NCBI GenBank assembly: GCA_900550205.1
Contig: URRJ01000055.1
Coordinates: 1-11,860, forward strand
Source of the DNA: an uncultured Collinsella sp.
Lineage (GTDB): Bacteria; Actinomycetota; Coriobacteriia; Coriobacteriales; Coriobacteriaceae
Reading direction: 5' to 3'
DNA: 11,860 nucleotides
Positions within the stretch are counted from its first letter, which is position 1. Every line of letters starts with the position of its first letter. The position numbers and the translations under genes were made by a program. The notes below the pieces were generated by a model, which worked only from the letters and a program-made list of their open reading frames with translations, was not told the DNA's origin and did not search any database. Positions 1-7,215 of this stretch are shown piece after piece.

Positions 1-75
1 CTTGACGAAGTTCTGGAAGACCTCGTTCTTGGCGACAAAGTCGGTCTGGGAGTTGACCTCGATGACCACGCCCAC
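1..75 (-). other. tsf: EF-Ts-like segment fused in frame to the kinase (probable chimeric junction)
   Basis: On the minus strand codons 75-1 read VGVV followed by IEVNSQTDFVAKNE and VFQNFVK. The (V/L)EVN-x-(Q/E)TDFVA(K/R)N block is the conserved elongation factor Ts signature, which normally lies near residues 70-95 of EF-Ts, downstream of rpsB. It has no place in a GHKL ATPase. The switch occurs around bases 70-81, where GGCGTGGGCGTGG could have served as shared sequence between the two genes. No stop or frameshift separates the parts. The EF-Ts identity rests on recognising the motif. Whether the join is real or an assembly error cannot be decided here. Confidence 0.75.
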
Positions 76-1185
76 GCCGTTGTCGGCCACGGCAATCAGG
101 ATTGCGTCGTCGCCGTCTTGATGGACGGTCACATCGATCTGCAGGGCTTCGCCATCGCCCATGCCATGCCGCACGGCGTTCTCGACGATGGGCTGGATTA
201 CAAAGGCCGGGACCAATGTGTCCTCGACATCCTCGGAGACATCGAAGGTCGCCAACACGCGGTCCTCGCCAAAGCGCGCCTTCTCAAACGTCAGGTAGCG
301 CTTGGTCTGGGCAACCTCGCGCGAGACCGGGATAAGCGACCCCGAGTTGTCGAGCGTGGCGCGATAGAACGAGGAAAACTCGCGCAGCAGCTCGCGGGCA
401 CGCAGCGGGTCGGTACGCGTAAACGACGCGATGGTGTTGAGCGTGTTGAACAGAAAGTGCGGGTTGATCTGCGCCTGCAGGGCACGCACCTCGGCACGGG
501 CCGTCAGTTCCTTTTGCACCTCGAGCTCGTGGATGGCGAGCTGCGTGGACAGGATCTCGGCAAAACCCGAGGCGAGCGCATACTGGGTACGGTCGACGGC
601 ACGCGGGGTCTTGTAGTAGAACTTGAGCGTGCCGACGGTGCGGTCGCCCACCTTGATGGGCGCGATGATGCCGGCGGGAACATGGTTGTGCGAGCCATCC
701 GAACCCACCACGTCCACCACGCGGTCGAACGACTGCACGATGCCGTGCTCAATGACGTAGCGCGTGGCAAGCGTATGGATGGGCGAATCGGGCAGCAGCT
801 TTTCCTCGAACTCGCCCGCGCAGGCCAGCACGTTGCTCTCATCGGTGATGGCAACGGTCATGGCACGTGTCTCGGGCAGAATACGCCGGCACACCAAAAG
901 CGCCGATTCCTGCGTCAGGCCGCCCTTAATGTCCTCGAGCATGGCCGAGGCAACCGAGAGCGTCTCCTCGGTGTACTGGGAGCGTACCGAATCGGGGTTG
1001 AGCGTCAAATAGATAAAGATGCACAGGAAGATACACAGCAGCGCACAGGCGATCACCGTGGCAATCGGCTCAATGCCAGTCGCCAGGGCAAAGATAAAGT
1101 ACACCAACACGCAAACGGCGCAGACAACGGCGATGATGCGAAAGATTGAAATTGAATTATCGCGCTGGGCGCGGCGGTCGATCAT
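1..1185 (-). CDS. GHKL sensor histidine kinase, LytS-like; open at window edge, C-terminal end switches to EF-Ts-like sequence
   Basis: The frame runs without a stop from ATG at 1185 to base 1 (395 codons seen). Residues about 12-36 and 40-62 are two hydrophobic membrane segments. Residues about 90-215 look like a cytoplasmic GAF-type sensory region. Residues about 228-345 form a His_kinase domain with the phospho-acceptor motif NPHFLFN (H243). The N box is PIVENAVRHG (N336), followed by ADNGVG (368-372), the first ATP-binding glycine box. A complete kinase would continue with the second glycine box (compare GCGLALFN in the kinase at 5713-7104). Instead residues 371-395 read as elongation factor Ts, so the kinase lacks the rest of its ATPase lid. 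The start codon overlaps the glycosyltransferase stop as ATGA, implying translational coupling. The closest visible relative is the kinase at 5713-7104. By analogy a LytTR regulator would be expected downstream, but none is visible. Confidence 0.85.
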   Translation of the reverse strand, partial: MIDRRAQRDNSISIFRIIAVVCAVCVLVYFIFALATGIEPIATVIACALLCIFLCIFIYLTLNPDSVRSQYTEETLSVASAMLEDIKGGLTQESALLVCRRILPETRAMTVAITDESNVLACAGEFEEKLLPDSPIHTLATRYVIEHGIVQSFDRVVDVVGSDGSHNHVPAGIIAPIKVGDRTVGTLKFYYKTPRAVDRTQYALASGFAEILSTQLAIHELEVQKELTARAEVRALQAQINPHFLFNTLNTIASFTRTDPLRARELLREFSSFYRATLDNSGSLIPVSREVAQTKRYLTFEKARFGEDRVLATFDVSEDVEDTLVPAFVIQPIVENAVRHGMGDGEALQIDVTVHQDGDDAILIAVADNGVGVVIEVNSQTDFVAKNEVFQNFVK

Positions 1186-2369
1186 TCAGCCCCCTCCAGG
1201 ATGCTAATCAGTTGTGCGTCGCGCCAAAGTTCATCCATGATCTTGGGCCAGAAACTCTGAAAACGCAGGTAGCTTGCGGCGTTTTGGCGGGCATAGGTCT
1301 TGGCCTCGTCAATACCATGACGCCAGATGCGCAGATACCCCTCGTGCTCGCGGGTAAACATGCTGCGAACCATGGCGGTCTTGCGCACGCGGTCGTCGAG
1401 CTCGCGCGAGATCCACGGACCCGGATAGGGCATGAGTGATGCGGCCGTAACCGGAATGAGCTCCTTTTGGTGCGCAGCGAACGTCAGCTTGGCCCGCTCG
1501 TAGTACCAACGGTACACGTCCTGCATAAAGCGCGGCGAGCGCTTCTCGGACTCGGGCGGCAGGTGGCGCACGGTCCACTCGTTATCGAACCACACGTCAT
1601 AGCCGAACATGCGCATGTTAAACAGGTAGTCCAGATCCTCGCCGCGGGTGATAAACGGGTCGAAGGCCACGCGCGTAAAGGCGCGGGCGTGCAGGGCCAC
1701 AAGGCCGCCGCACACGTAATTGGAACGCGAGATGCGGGTGCCCGAGAGCGCCTTTTTCATCCAGCGATTGAACTCGATACGCTTGGTCCACCAGCGATGG
1801 CAAATGCCCACTTTGTCCGTGGGAGCCAGCGGCGACCCGTCGCGATCGTAAAAGTATCCGCTCTTGACTAAAATCGGCAGGCCCTGACGCGTCTGTTGGC
1901 CCAGTGCATAGGTCGCACGCTTCATAAAGTCGGCATCGATGACGGTCTCGTCGTCATCCAAAAGCACAACCGCGTCGTGCCCCAGCACCGCAGCGCAGGC
2001 AAGACCCATGTTGCGGATGGCGCCGTAGCCGCGCAGGCTCACGCACTCGCCCGAGCCTTTGGGCGCAATCTGCGCCACGCGGTCGGCAACACGCGAAGCC
2101 TGAGTATTGGTAACGATGGTGACCTTAAGTGTGGGATGAGCATTAACGATTTCGTGCACGCGATGGGATACGTCGGCCGTGGCAGAAACCGGACAGACCA
2201 CCAAGAGAATGATGCGCGGAATGTCGCGCACCTGTTCGAGCGAAGTCAGGCAGCGATCGAGTTCCGGGTTGGCGGCATTGAGCGACGTCGAGTGATCGTA
2301 GGTGCCGGGAGCGTTTGCTTGGGTATCATCGCCCGCCCAATATGTTGGGATCACAACCGTGGCGTTCAT
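1182..2369 (-). CDS. Glycosyltransferase family 2-like protein
   Basis: This 395-residue soluble protein begins MNATVVIPTYW, the usual first beta strand of a GT-A nucleotide-sugar-binding fold. LLDDDE (137-141) supplies the DxD-type metal/nucleotide-sugar site, and RGEDLDY (242-248) resembles the ED acceptor/catalytic-base motif of GT2 enzymes. RNMGLA (119-124) is also typical of the fold. There are no membrane segments, so it probably acts in the cytoplasm or at the inner membrane face on a lipid- or protein-linked glycan; donor and acceptor are unknown. I chose ATG at 2369 over an in-frame ATG at 2414 because GGAGGG lies at optimal distance upstream and the fold starts immediately. The upstream start would place 15 residues inside a terminator-like hairpin. 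Its stop overlaps the next gene's start (ATGA), so it is probably co-translated with the kinase at 1-1185. Confidence 0.85.
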   Translation of the reverse strand: MNATVVIPTYWAGDDTQANAPGTYDHSTSLNAANPELDRCLTSLEQVRDIPRIILLVVCPVSATADVSHRVHEIVNAHPTLKVTIVTNTQASRVADRVAQIAPKGSGECVSLRGYGAIRNMGLACAAVLGHDAVVLLDDDETVIDADFMKRATYALGQQTRQGLPILVKSGYFYDRDGSPLAPTDKVGICHRWWTKRIEFNRWMKKALSGTRISRSNYVCGGLVALHARAFTRVAFDPFITRGEDLDYLFNMRMFGYDVWFDNEWTVRHLPPESEKRSPRFMQDVYRWYYERAKLTFAAHQKELIPVTAASLMPYPGPWISRELDDRVRKTAMVRSMFTREHEGYLRIWRHGIDEAKTYARQNAASYLRFQSFWPKIMDELWRDAQLISILEGAE

Positions 2370-2390
2370 ACCTTTGCCCTCCTTGCAACA

Positions 2391-2426
2391 CAAAAACGGG
2401 GCGCCGCCAAACACAGGCGACGCCCC
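2391..2426 (-). terminator. Intrinsic terminator-like hairpin, possibly an attenuator for the glycosyltransferase gene
   Basis: On the minus strand GGGGCGTCGCC (2426-2416) pairs with GGCGGCGCCCC (2408-2398) across a 7-nt loop, 11 bp with a single G-U. It is followed by G and then five Ts. This is a classical Rho-independent terminator and may end the transporter transcript, whose stop is about 125 bp upstream. It lies only about 22 nt before the glycosyltransferase start, leaving no room for a promoter after it. The downstream gene must therefore be read through it. Confidence 0.8.
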
Positions 2427-2443
2427 GCGACCTAGCTGATTCC

Positions 2444-2473
2444 ATCATACCCACTTGGGCTAAACATTGTTCG
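2444..2473 (-). promoter_or_regulatory. Weak candidate sigma-70-type promoter for the glycosyltransferase/kinase operon
   Basis: On the minus strand TATGAT (2449-2444) is a good -10 match. CGAACA (2473-2468), 18 bp upstream, is a poor -35. If used, transcription would start near 2437 and the hairpin at 2391-2426 would sit in the 5' leader. Only the -10 is convincing. Confidence 0.3.
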
Positions 2474-2551
2474 GAAGTCAGAATGATTTATGCGGCCACT
2501 TCCAAAAGAGTACTGCAGATAGGCACAATTGCCATACTGAGCCCGGTTGTC

Positions 2552-3802
2552 TTACGCCGCCGCCTGAGCCATGCGGGACAGACGGACCAGCAGCACAAAG
2601 CCAACAACCAGCAGAACGCCAATAGAAAGGACGCCCAGCGACGGGTTGCCGGTCAGCGAGGTGACAACCGACACCAGGAAGGTGCCCATAACGCTTGCGT
2701 AACGGCCAAAGATATCGAAGAAGCCGTAGTACTCGTTGGACTTTTCTTTGGGGATGATGCGGCCAAAATAGCTGCGGCTGAGCGCCTGCACGCCACCCTG
2801 GAACAAGCCGACCAAAATGGCGAGCACCCAGAACTCAAAGGCGGTCTTTAAGAAAAACGCGGCAAAGAGCACGATGCCCATATAGGCGGCGACGGCCACC
2901 ATGATCATGTTGAGTGTGCCCACGCGACCGGCGAGCTTGCCGTAGATGATGGCGGACGGGAAGGCCACAAACTGCGTGACGAGCAGCGCCAGCACCAGCT
3001 GGGTCGAATCGATGCCAAGAGCCGATCCGTAGCTGGTTGCCATGGAAATAACCGTGTGCACACCGTCGATGTAGAAGAAGAACGCGATCATGTAGACCAG
3101 CACGGTCTTGTTGTGGGCGATCTCGCGCATGGTGTGTCCGACCTCGGAGAACACGCCGCCCACGATGTGGCCGATGGTGTCCTGGGGACCGCGCTCGCGA
3201 CCGTACTTTTGCTTATAGGTGCGAATGAGCGGCAGGGTAAAGATGAGCCACCAGGCACCGGTGATGACAAACGACAGACGCGTTGCCAGCATGGTGGGGA
3301 CGCCAAGGGCGGGGCCACCCATGATAAGCGCCAGGCAGATGATGAACGGCACGGTGGAACCGATGTAGCCCCAGGCATAGCCCGAGCTGGACACGGCGTC
3401 CATGCGCTCGTCGGTGGTAATGTCGGGCAGCATGGCGTCGTAGAACGTCATAGAAGAGTTAAGGCCGATGGTGCACAGCACGTACACGGTCAAAAATGCC
3501 ATGGCGGACATGGGGATAGCCTGCGCCAGGCAAAGAACCAGGCCCGTGAGGAAGAAGCCCAAGAAGAACTTGATCTTGTTGCCGGCGTAATCGGCAAGCG
3601 CGCCCAGAATGGGCATGAGCATGGCAATGACCAGCGAGGCAATCGTCTGCGCGTTGCCCCAGGCGACCACCAGGTCTGCCGAGGAAGCACCGGTATTGAT
3701 GGCGTTAAAGTAGATGGGCACCACCGAGGTATTGAGCAGCACGAGGGCCGAGTTGCCCACATCGTACATAACCCAGTTACGCTCGAGCTTGGTGTATTTC
3801 AT
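2552..3802 (-). CDS. MFS transporter, UMF1/Atg22-like family
   Basis: The product is 416 residues, a normal length for the family, with about 12 hydrophobic segments spread evenly from residue 18 to 410. The N-terminus (KLERNWVMYDVGNSA) is the hallmark of the UMF1/Atg22-like branch: W-x-x-YD-x-GNSA before the first helix. Later segments carry the conserved LFQGGVQALSRSYFGRIIP block at the centre of the C-terminal half, followed by a NEYYGFFD(I/V)FG motif, both typical of bacterial UMF1 proteins. Family members are presumed secondary transporters, and yeast Atg22 exports amino acids from the vacuole; the substrate here is unknown. The start at 3802 is preceded by GAAGGGG about 8 nt away. The gene is 101 bp downstream of the phospholipase-like gene, so it may be in the same unit or have its own promoter. 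Confidence 0.88.
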   Translation of the reverse strand: MKYTKLERNWVMYDVGNSALVLLNTSVVPIYFNAINTGASSADLVVAWGNAQTIASLVIAMLMPILGALADYAGNKIKFFLGFFLTGLVLCLAQAIPMSAMAFLTVYVLCTIGLNSSMTFYDAMLPDITTDERMDAVSSSGYAWGYIGSTVPFIICLALIMGGPALGVPTMLATRLSFVITGAWWLIFTLPLIRTYKQKYGRERGPQDTIGHIVGGVFSEVGHTMREIAHNKTVLVYMIAFFFYIDGVHTVISMATSYGSALGIDSTQLVLALLVTQFVAFPSAIIYGKLAGRVGTLNMIMVAVAAYMGIVLFAAFFLKTAFEFWVLAILVGLFQGGVQALSRSYFGRIIPKEKSNEYYGFFDIFGRYASVMGTFLVSVVTSLTGNPSLGVLSIGVLLVVGFVLLVRLSRMAQAAA

Positions 3803-3903
3803 GGACAGGGCCCCTTCGTATTCGCCCGATATGCAGTTAGTTCATCGTACCCCAATTGTCCAGAGGCGCCGGTAAGGATTCGGCAAAGGGGCACGCACGA
3901 GCC

Positions 3904-4848
3904 CTACTCCTCGCGGTCGAACTCTTCGTCGGCGCCGAGCACGCGACCGCTGTAATTGACGTGGTTGGTCACGGCTTCCATATCGCCGGTCTCGATAAAG
4001 CGGGCGACGGTGAGCTCGTAATCGAGCAGTGCGCGATCAAAGACCTCGGGGAAGCTCTCGGTCGAGACTTCATCGGTAAAGGGGCTCTTCCATGCCAAGT
4101 GGCCCAGGTTGCCGGTACGCTCGGGCAACTCGGTCGTCACGCGGTGCGCAAGGCCGTCGAGTAGCGAATAATCGTGCACCAAGCCCTCGAGCAGGGCAAT
4201 CGCGCGCGTCTTGGCCGAACCGGCCGGCTCGATAGTGCGGTAGAGCAGCTGCATGTCGGCTACGGCGCCGCCGTACTCTCCCACCGGGATATCGATGCCG
4301 TACACGCGTCCGGCAACATAGCTCATCAGCACACCGGCAACGCGATTGATGCGGTCGGTAGTGACGATCTCGCCCGCCGGCGGATAATCCTCGACCGTAG
4401 CCCCATCGCGCTTGAGCTGCAGCATCAGCACGTCCAGGTCGCTTTCGAGCACGGCATGAACTTGACTGCCCGAAGCCTCGAGCTCGGGATCGGACTCGAC
4501 AATGCCAAACTGCTGCTCGTAGACAAAGGGATGGGCATTGCGATCGAGCGCATAGTGCGACAACAGGCCCAGCGCAAAGGCGCGACCCAGATTGGCATCG
4601 CGCGGCTGCAGGTGCGACACGCCGTCGCGCAGGCACGAGAACTGGCGCGACATGCGCGAGCGGTGCATGACCTGAGCAAGCGACATGCAGTCGGAAATGC
4701 GCGGCGTGAGCATGTGAAAGAAGAACGGGTCGGGACCTTGGTTTCCCAGGATAAAGGCGATGCGCTCCTCGTCGGACGTGATAACGCCCTGCGGAAGACG
4801 GTCGATGCTTTCCTCGCCAAACAGATGATGCGTAATGAGCGCGGGCAT
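3904..4848 (-). CDS. Zinc-dependent phospholipase C-like protein (Zn_dep_PLC domain)
   Basis: This 314-residue protein has the histidine/aspartate pattern of the zinc-dependent phospholipase C/S1-P1 nuclease fold: MPALITHHLFGEE at the N-terminus, GNQGPDPFFFH (about 35-45), GLLSHYALDRNAHPF (about 94-108) and VHAVLESDLDV (about 129-139). These are the expected metal ligands. Unlike secreted clostridial alpha-toxins it has no signal peptide and no C-terminal C2/PLAT domain, so it is probably a cytoplasmic metal-dependent hydrolase whose substrate need not be a phospholipid. The acidic C-terminus (DEEFDREE) is unremarkable. The start at 4848 has AAAGGA 6 nt upstream. It follows the LytTR regulator gene by 91 bp on the same strand and may belong to that regulon. 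Confidence 0.82.
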   Translation of the reverse strand: MPALITHHLFGEESIDRLPQGVITSDEERIAFILGNQGPDPFFFHMLTPRISDCMSLAQVMHRSRMSRQFSCLRDGVSHLQPRDANLGRAFALGLLSHYALDRNAHPFVYEQQFGIVESDPELEASGSQVHAVLESDLDVLMLQLKRDGATVEDYPPAGEIVTTDRINRVAGVLMSYVAGRVYGIDIPVGEYGGAVADMQLLYRTIEPAGSAKTRAIALLEGLVHDYSLLDGLAHRVTTELPERTGNLGHLAWKSPFTDEVSTESFPEVFDRALLDYELTVARFIETGDMEAVTNHVNYSGRVLGADEEFDREE

Positions 4849-4939
4849 AATAATCCTTTCGATTTCATTCGATGCAATCCATTATGCCCACCGCACAGTC
4901 ATGCCAAACCTGCAACGGCAAACGATGGCGCACCGACCC

Positions 4940-5674
4940 TTACGCAAGCCCCAAGTGCGATTTGACCTCGGCAGCGCGACGGCGTGAAACGGGCACCGTC
5001 GAGCTCACACGGTCGAGCCTGAGCTCCATCAGGCCCGTGGAGCCGATCTCGACATTGTGCACGTCTTCCAAATTGACCAGATAGCTGCGGTGGACGCGGA
5101 TAAAGCCCTCGGAGGCCAAGCGCCGCTCGAGCGAGGAAATCGACTCATTGATCAGATATGTCCCCTCGGCGCAGACGGCGTTACAAAAATCGGCGCGCGC
5201 CTCAAAGTAGCAGACATCCGCCACGGGAATGAACACCCTTTTGCCCCCGCGATCCACCGTCAGGCGCAAAGGCTGGCGCGGAGCATGGACGACACGGCGA
5301 GCGCCCAGGGCAGTCTCGATCTTGTCGAGCGCCTTTGACAAGCGGGCATCCTCGACCGGCTTGACGACGTAATCGACAGCATCGAGGTTATAGGCATCGG
5401 CCGCATACTCGGCAAATGCCGTCACAAACACCACGACCGGCGGCGTCTTTAGGTTCTGCAGGGTCTCGGCAAGCTCAATTCCCGAGCGACCGGGCATGGT
5501 AATGTCTAAAAACAGCACGTCGGGCTTGTTCGACAGAATCGACTCCACGGCTTCGGTGACATTGCCCGCCTCGGCAATCTGACCCACACGCGTATCCTTT
5601 TCCAACAGATAGCGTAGCTCAGCCCTAATTGGGGGCTCGTCATCAACCACCAGGATGTTCCAGCCTTCGGACAT
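4940..5674 (-). CDS. LytTR-family response regulator
   Basis: This 244-residue two-domain regulator has a receiver domain at residues about 6-120, with the acidic pair D11-D12, phospho-acceptor D57 (FLDITMPG), T85 (VFVTAF) and K105 (VVKPV). A LytTR DNA-binding domain spans about 136-241 (FIPVADVCYFEARADF, then FIRVHRSYLVNL), the usual C-terminal module of the AlgR/AgrA/LytR type. LytTR regulators bind short direct repeats upstream of target genes. ATG at 5674 is supported by GAGGGGAAG about 6 nt upstream; an ATG at 5700 belongs to another frame. It lies 38 bp after the sensor kinase, so the two almost certainly form a LytS/LytR-like pair. Neighbouring transport and enzyme genes are possible targets, but nothing here proves it. 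Confidence 0.93.
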   Translation of the reverse strand: MSEGWNILVVDDEPPIRAELRYLLEKDTRVGQIAEAGNVTEAVESILSNKPDVLFLDITMPGRSGIELAETLQNLKTPPVVVFVTAFAEYAADAYNLDAVDYVVKPVEDARLSKALDKIETALGARRVVHAPRQPLRLTVDRGGKRVFIPVADVCYFEARADFCNAVCAEGTYLINESISSLERRLASEGFIRVHRSYLVNLEDVHNVEIGSTGLMELRLDRVSSTVPVSRRRAAEVKSHLGLA

Positions 5675-5712
5675 ATGCGCTTCCCCTCTTTTTCTCTCAA
5701 TCCAACCGCGTG

Positions 5713-7104
5713 CTACACCGTTAGCGGCGCCGGCTCATGCGGCTCGCCGTTCAACTCAACGATGACCTGCGTTCCCACGCCCTCCTGGGACTTTACGCGC
5801 ATGCCAGAATCTTCTCCGTAAAAGAAATGGATGCGCTGAAGCACGTTGAAGAGCGCCAGGCCGCAACCTCGCTTGACGGAGCCGTCGGCGGTAATGCTCT
5901 CGGGTTCCTCTCGGCGATGCTGCTCAAACAGATGCGCGCAGACTTCTTCGCTCATCCCGATGCCGTCATCTTCGACGATGATCTCCAAGCCGTCATCGGT
6001 CTCAAAAGCCCTAACACGAATAGAAAGCGGCTCGATCTCGCGCTGCGCATGCTTGATGCAGTTTTCGAGCAGCGGCTGCAAGATAAACGGCGGCACCAGG
6101 CTGTCGCGCACCTCAAAGTCGATGTCGACCGAAACGCGCAGACGGCCGTCGCCATACCGGGCCTGCATAAGATTGATATAACGAGTGCCCTGTTCCACCT
6201 CGTGCTCGAGCGTGGTGAGCGTATCGGAATCAGAAAGCGTCTGACGATAGTAGTTGGAAAAGTCGATCAGCAGCGATCGCGCCTTGTCGGGCTCGGTTCG
6301 AACGAGCGACACGATCGTGCTAATGGTATTGAATAGAAAATGCGGGTCGACCTGCGATTGCAAGGCGCGCAGCTCCACGCGGGCCGTAAGCTCGTCCTGG
6401 CGCTCGAGCTCAAAGCTGGCGAGCTGCGTGGAAATGAGATCGGCAAAACCCGAGGCCAACGCCGTCTGGCGCATATCAATGCTGCTCAGGCGGGGATAGT
6501 ACAGCTCGAGCGTACCCACGCAATGCCCGCGCACGGTAAGCGGCGCGACAATGCCGGCGCGCAGGCGGGGAAAATAGCCGCCCGTCTCATTGGAGGTGTC
6601 ACGCGAAAACACGCTCTGCTCGCCCGTCTCAATCACACTGAGCGTGGTCTTGAGCACGACCGGGGTGCCGGCAGGGCACTTTGCCGAGTCCTCGCCCCAG
6701 CTTGCCAACACCTGTTTGCCATCGGTAAAGCAGATGGCAGAGGCGATGGTCTCGGACAGGATAATTTTAGAGGCGCCCAGGGCCGCTTCGGGCGTAAGGC
6801 CGCGCGACGTATAGGCGAATATTTTTGATGCGATGGCGAGCGTACGGTCGGTTGCGCTCGATGTGAGGTCGTCGGGGACCACAAAGACATACGAGAAAAA
6901 GAAGCACAGCATGACCATGCCGGCAATAACGACAACGCCCGGAACGGGATTGGGGTTATCGGTTAAATCCCAGATAAGCAGCAGGATAAGCGCCGGAACG
7001 ACAACACCGAGCAGGATGGCCTGGACCACATGCTGGGCCGTACGAAAGACCTTGGTAGAGTTGTAGCTCTTGCCCAGAATCAGCCTGTTTAAATCCACCG
7101 TCAT
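5713..7104 (-). CDS. GHKL sensor histidine kinase, LytS-like
   Basis: The product has 463 residues. Two hydrophobic segments (about 27-45 and 56-76) with a short extracytoplasmic loop anchor it. Residues about 85-230 form a cytoplasmic GAF-like sensory region. A His_kinase domain follows with DPHFLFN (H255), the phosphorylation site. The ATPase domain is complete: N box PLLENCIKHA (N348), first glycine box EDDGIGM (379-384) and second glycine box GCGLALFN (413-420), ending about 452. It should phosphorylate the regulator encoded immediately downstream. It is clearly paralogous to the kinase at 1-1185, for example LASGFA(D/E) and the H-box surroundings. The start is ambiguous: AGGGG directly abuts ATG 7104, whereas GTG at 7098, two codons in, has an ideal 6-nt spacing. 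Confidence 0.93.
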   Translation of the reverse strand: MTVDLNRLILGKSYNSTKVFRTAQHVVQAILLGVVVPALILLLIWDLTDNPNPVPGVVVIAGMVMLCFFFSYVFVVPDDLTSSATDRTLAIASKIFAYTSRGLTPEAALGASKIILSETIASAICFTDGKQVLASWGEDSAKCPAGTPVVLKTTLSVIETGEQSVFSRDTSNETGGYFPRLRAGIVAPLTVRGHCVGTLELYYPRLSSIDMRQTALASGFADLISTQLASFELERQDELTARVELRALQSQVDPHFLFNTISTIVSLVRTEPDKARSLLIDFSNYYRQTLSDSDTLTTLEHEVEQGTRYINLMQARYGDGRLRVSVDIDFEVRDSLVPPFILQPLLENCIKHAQREIEPLSIRVRAFETDDGLEIIVEDDGIGMSEEVCAHLFEQHRREEPESITADGSVKRGCGLALFNVLQRIHFFYGEDSGMRVKSQEGVGTQVIVELNGEPHEPAPLTV

Positions 7105-7130
7105 CCCCTTTTATCTATCGCACCCATAGC

Positions 7131-7157
7131 AATAAAGAGGGCCGCAAGCGACCCTCT
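7131..7157 (-). terminator. Rho-independent terminator after the amidohydrolase gene
   Basis: On the minus strand AGAGGGTC (7157-7150) pairs with GGCCCTCT (7143-7136), with one G-U, around a GCTTGC loop. A T-rich stretch (TTTATT) follows. It lies about 60 bp after the amidohydrolase stop and about 27 bp before the kinase start. It therefore ends the permease-amidohydrolase transcript, but it may also lie in the kinase leader. Confidence 0.8.
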
Positions 7158-7160
7158 CCA

Positions 7161-7173
7161 TTGCATTATGCAA
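7161..7173. promoter_or_regulatory. 13-bp palindrome, possible operator overlapping a -10 element
   Basis: TTGCAT-T-ATGCAA is a perfect palindrome around one central base. On the minus strand it contains CATAAT, a plausible -10 for the kinase gene, with TGTAAA 17 bp upstream as a weak -35. A palindrome on a -10 is a common repressor layout. This is inference from symmetry alone. Confidence 0.35.
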
Positions 7174-7215
7174 TCAAATACTGTGTTTTACATCCAGCCA
7201 TCGACAAACGGTATC

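Noticed and set aside
118..1149. 343-residue plus-strand open frame
   Set aside because: It is antisense to the kinase, whose motifs are unmistakable. The plus-strand translation has no recognisable domain and arises from high GC.
2370..2414. Longer N-terminus for the glycosyltransferase from ATG 2414
   Set aside because: It would be encoded by the terminator-like hairpin and lacks a ribosome binding site. The start at 2369 has one and begins the fold.
3803..3903. Promoter or terminator between the phospholipase-like gene and the transporter
   Set aside because: TACGAT resembles a -10 but has no usable -35, and the only hairpin (GGGC/GCCC) is 4 bp, so neither is supportable.
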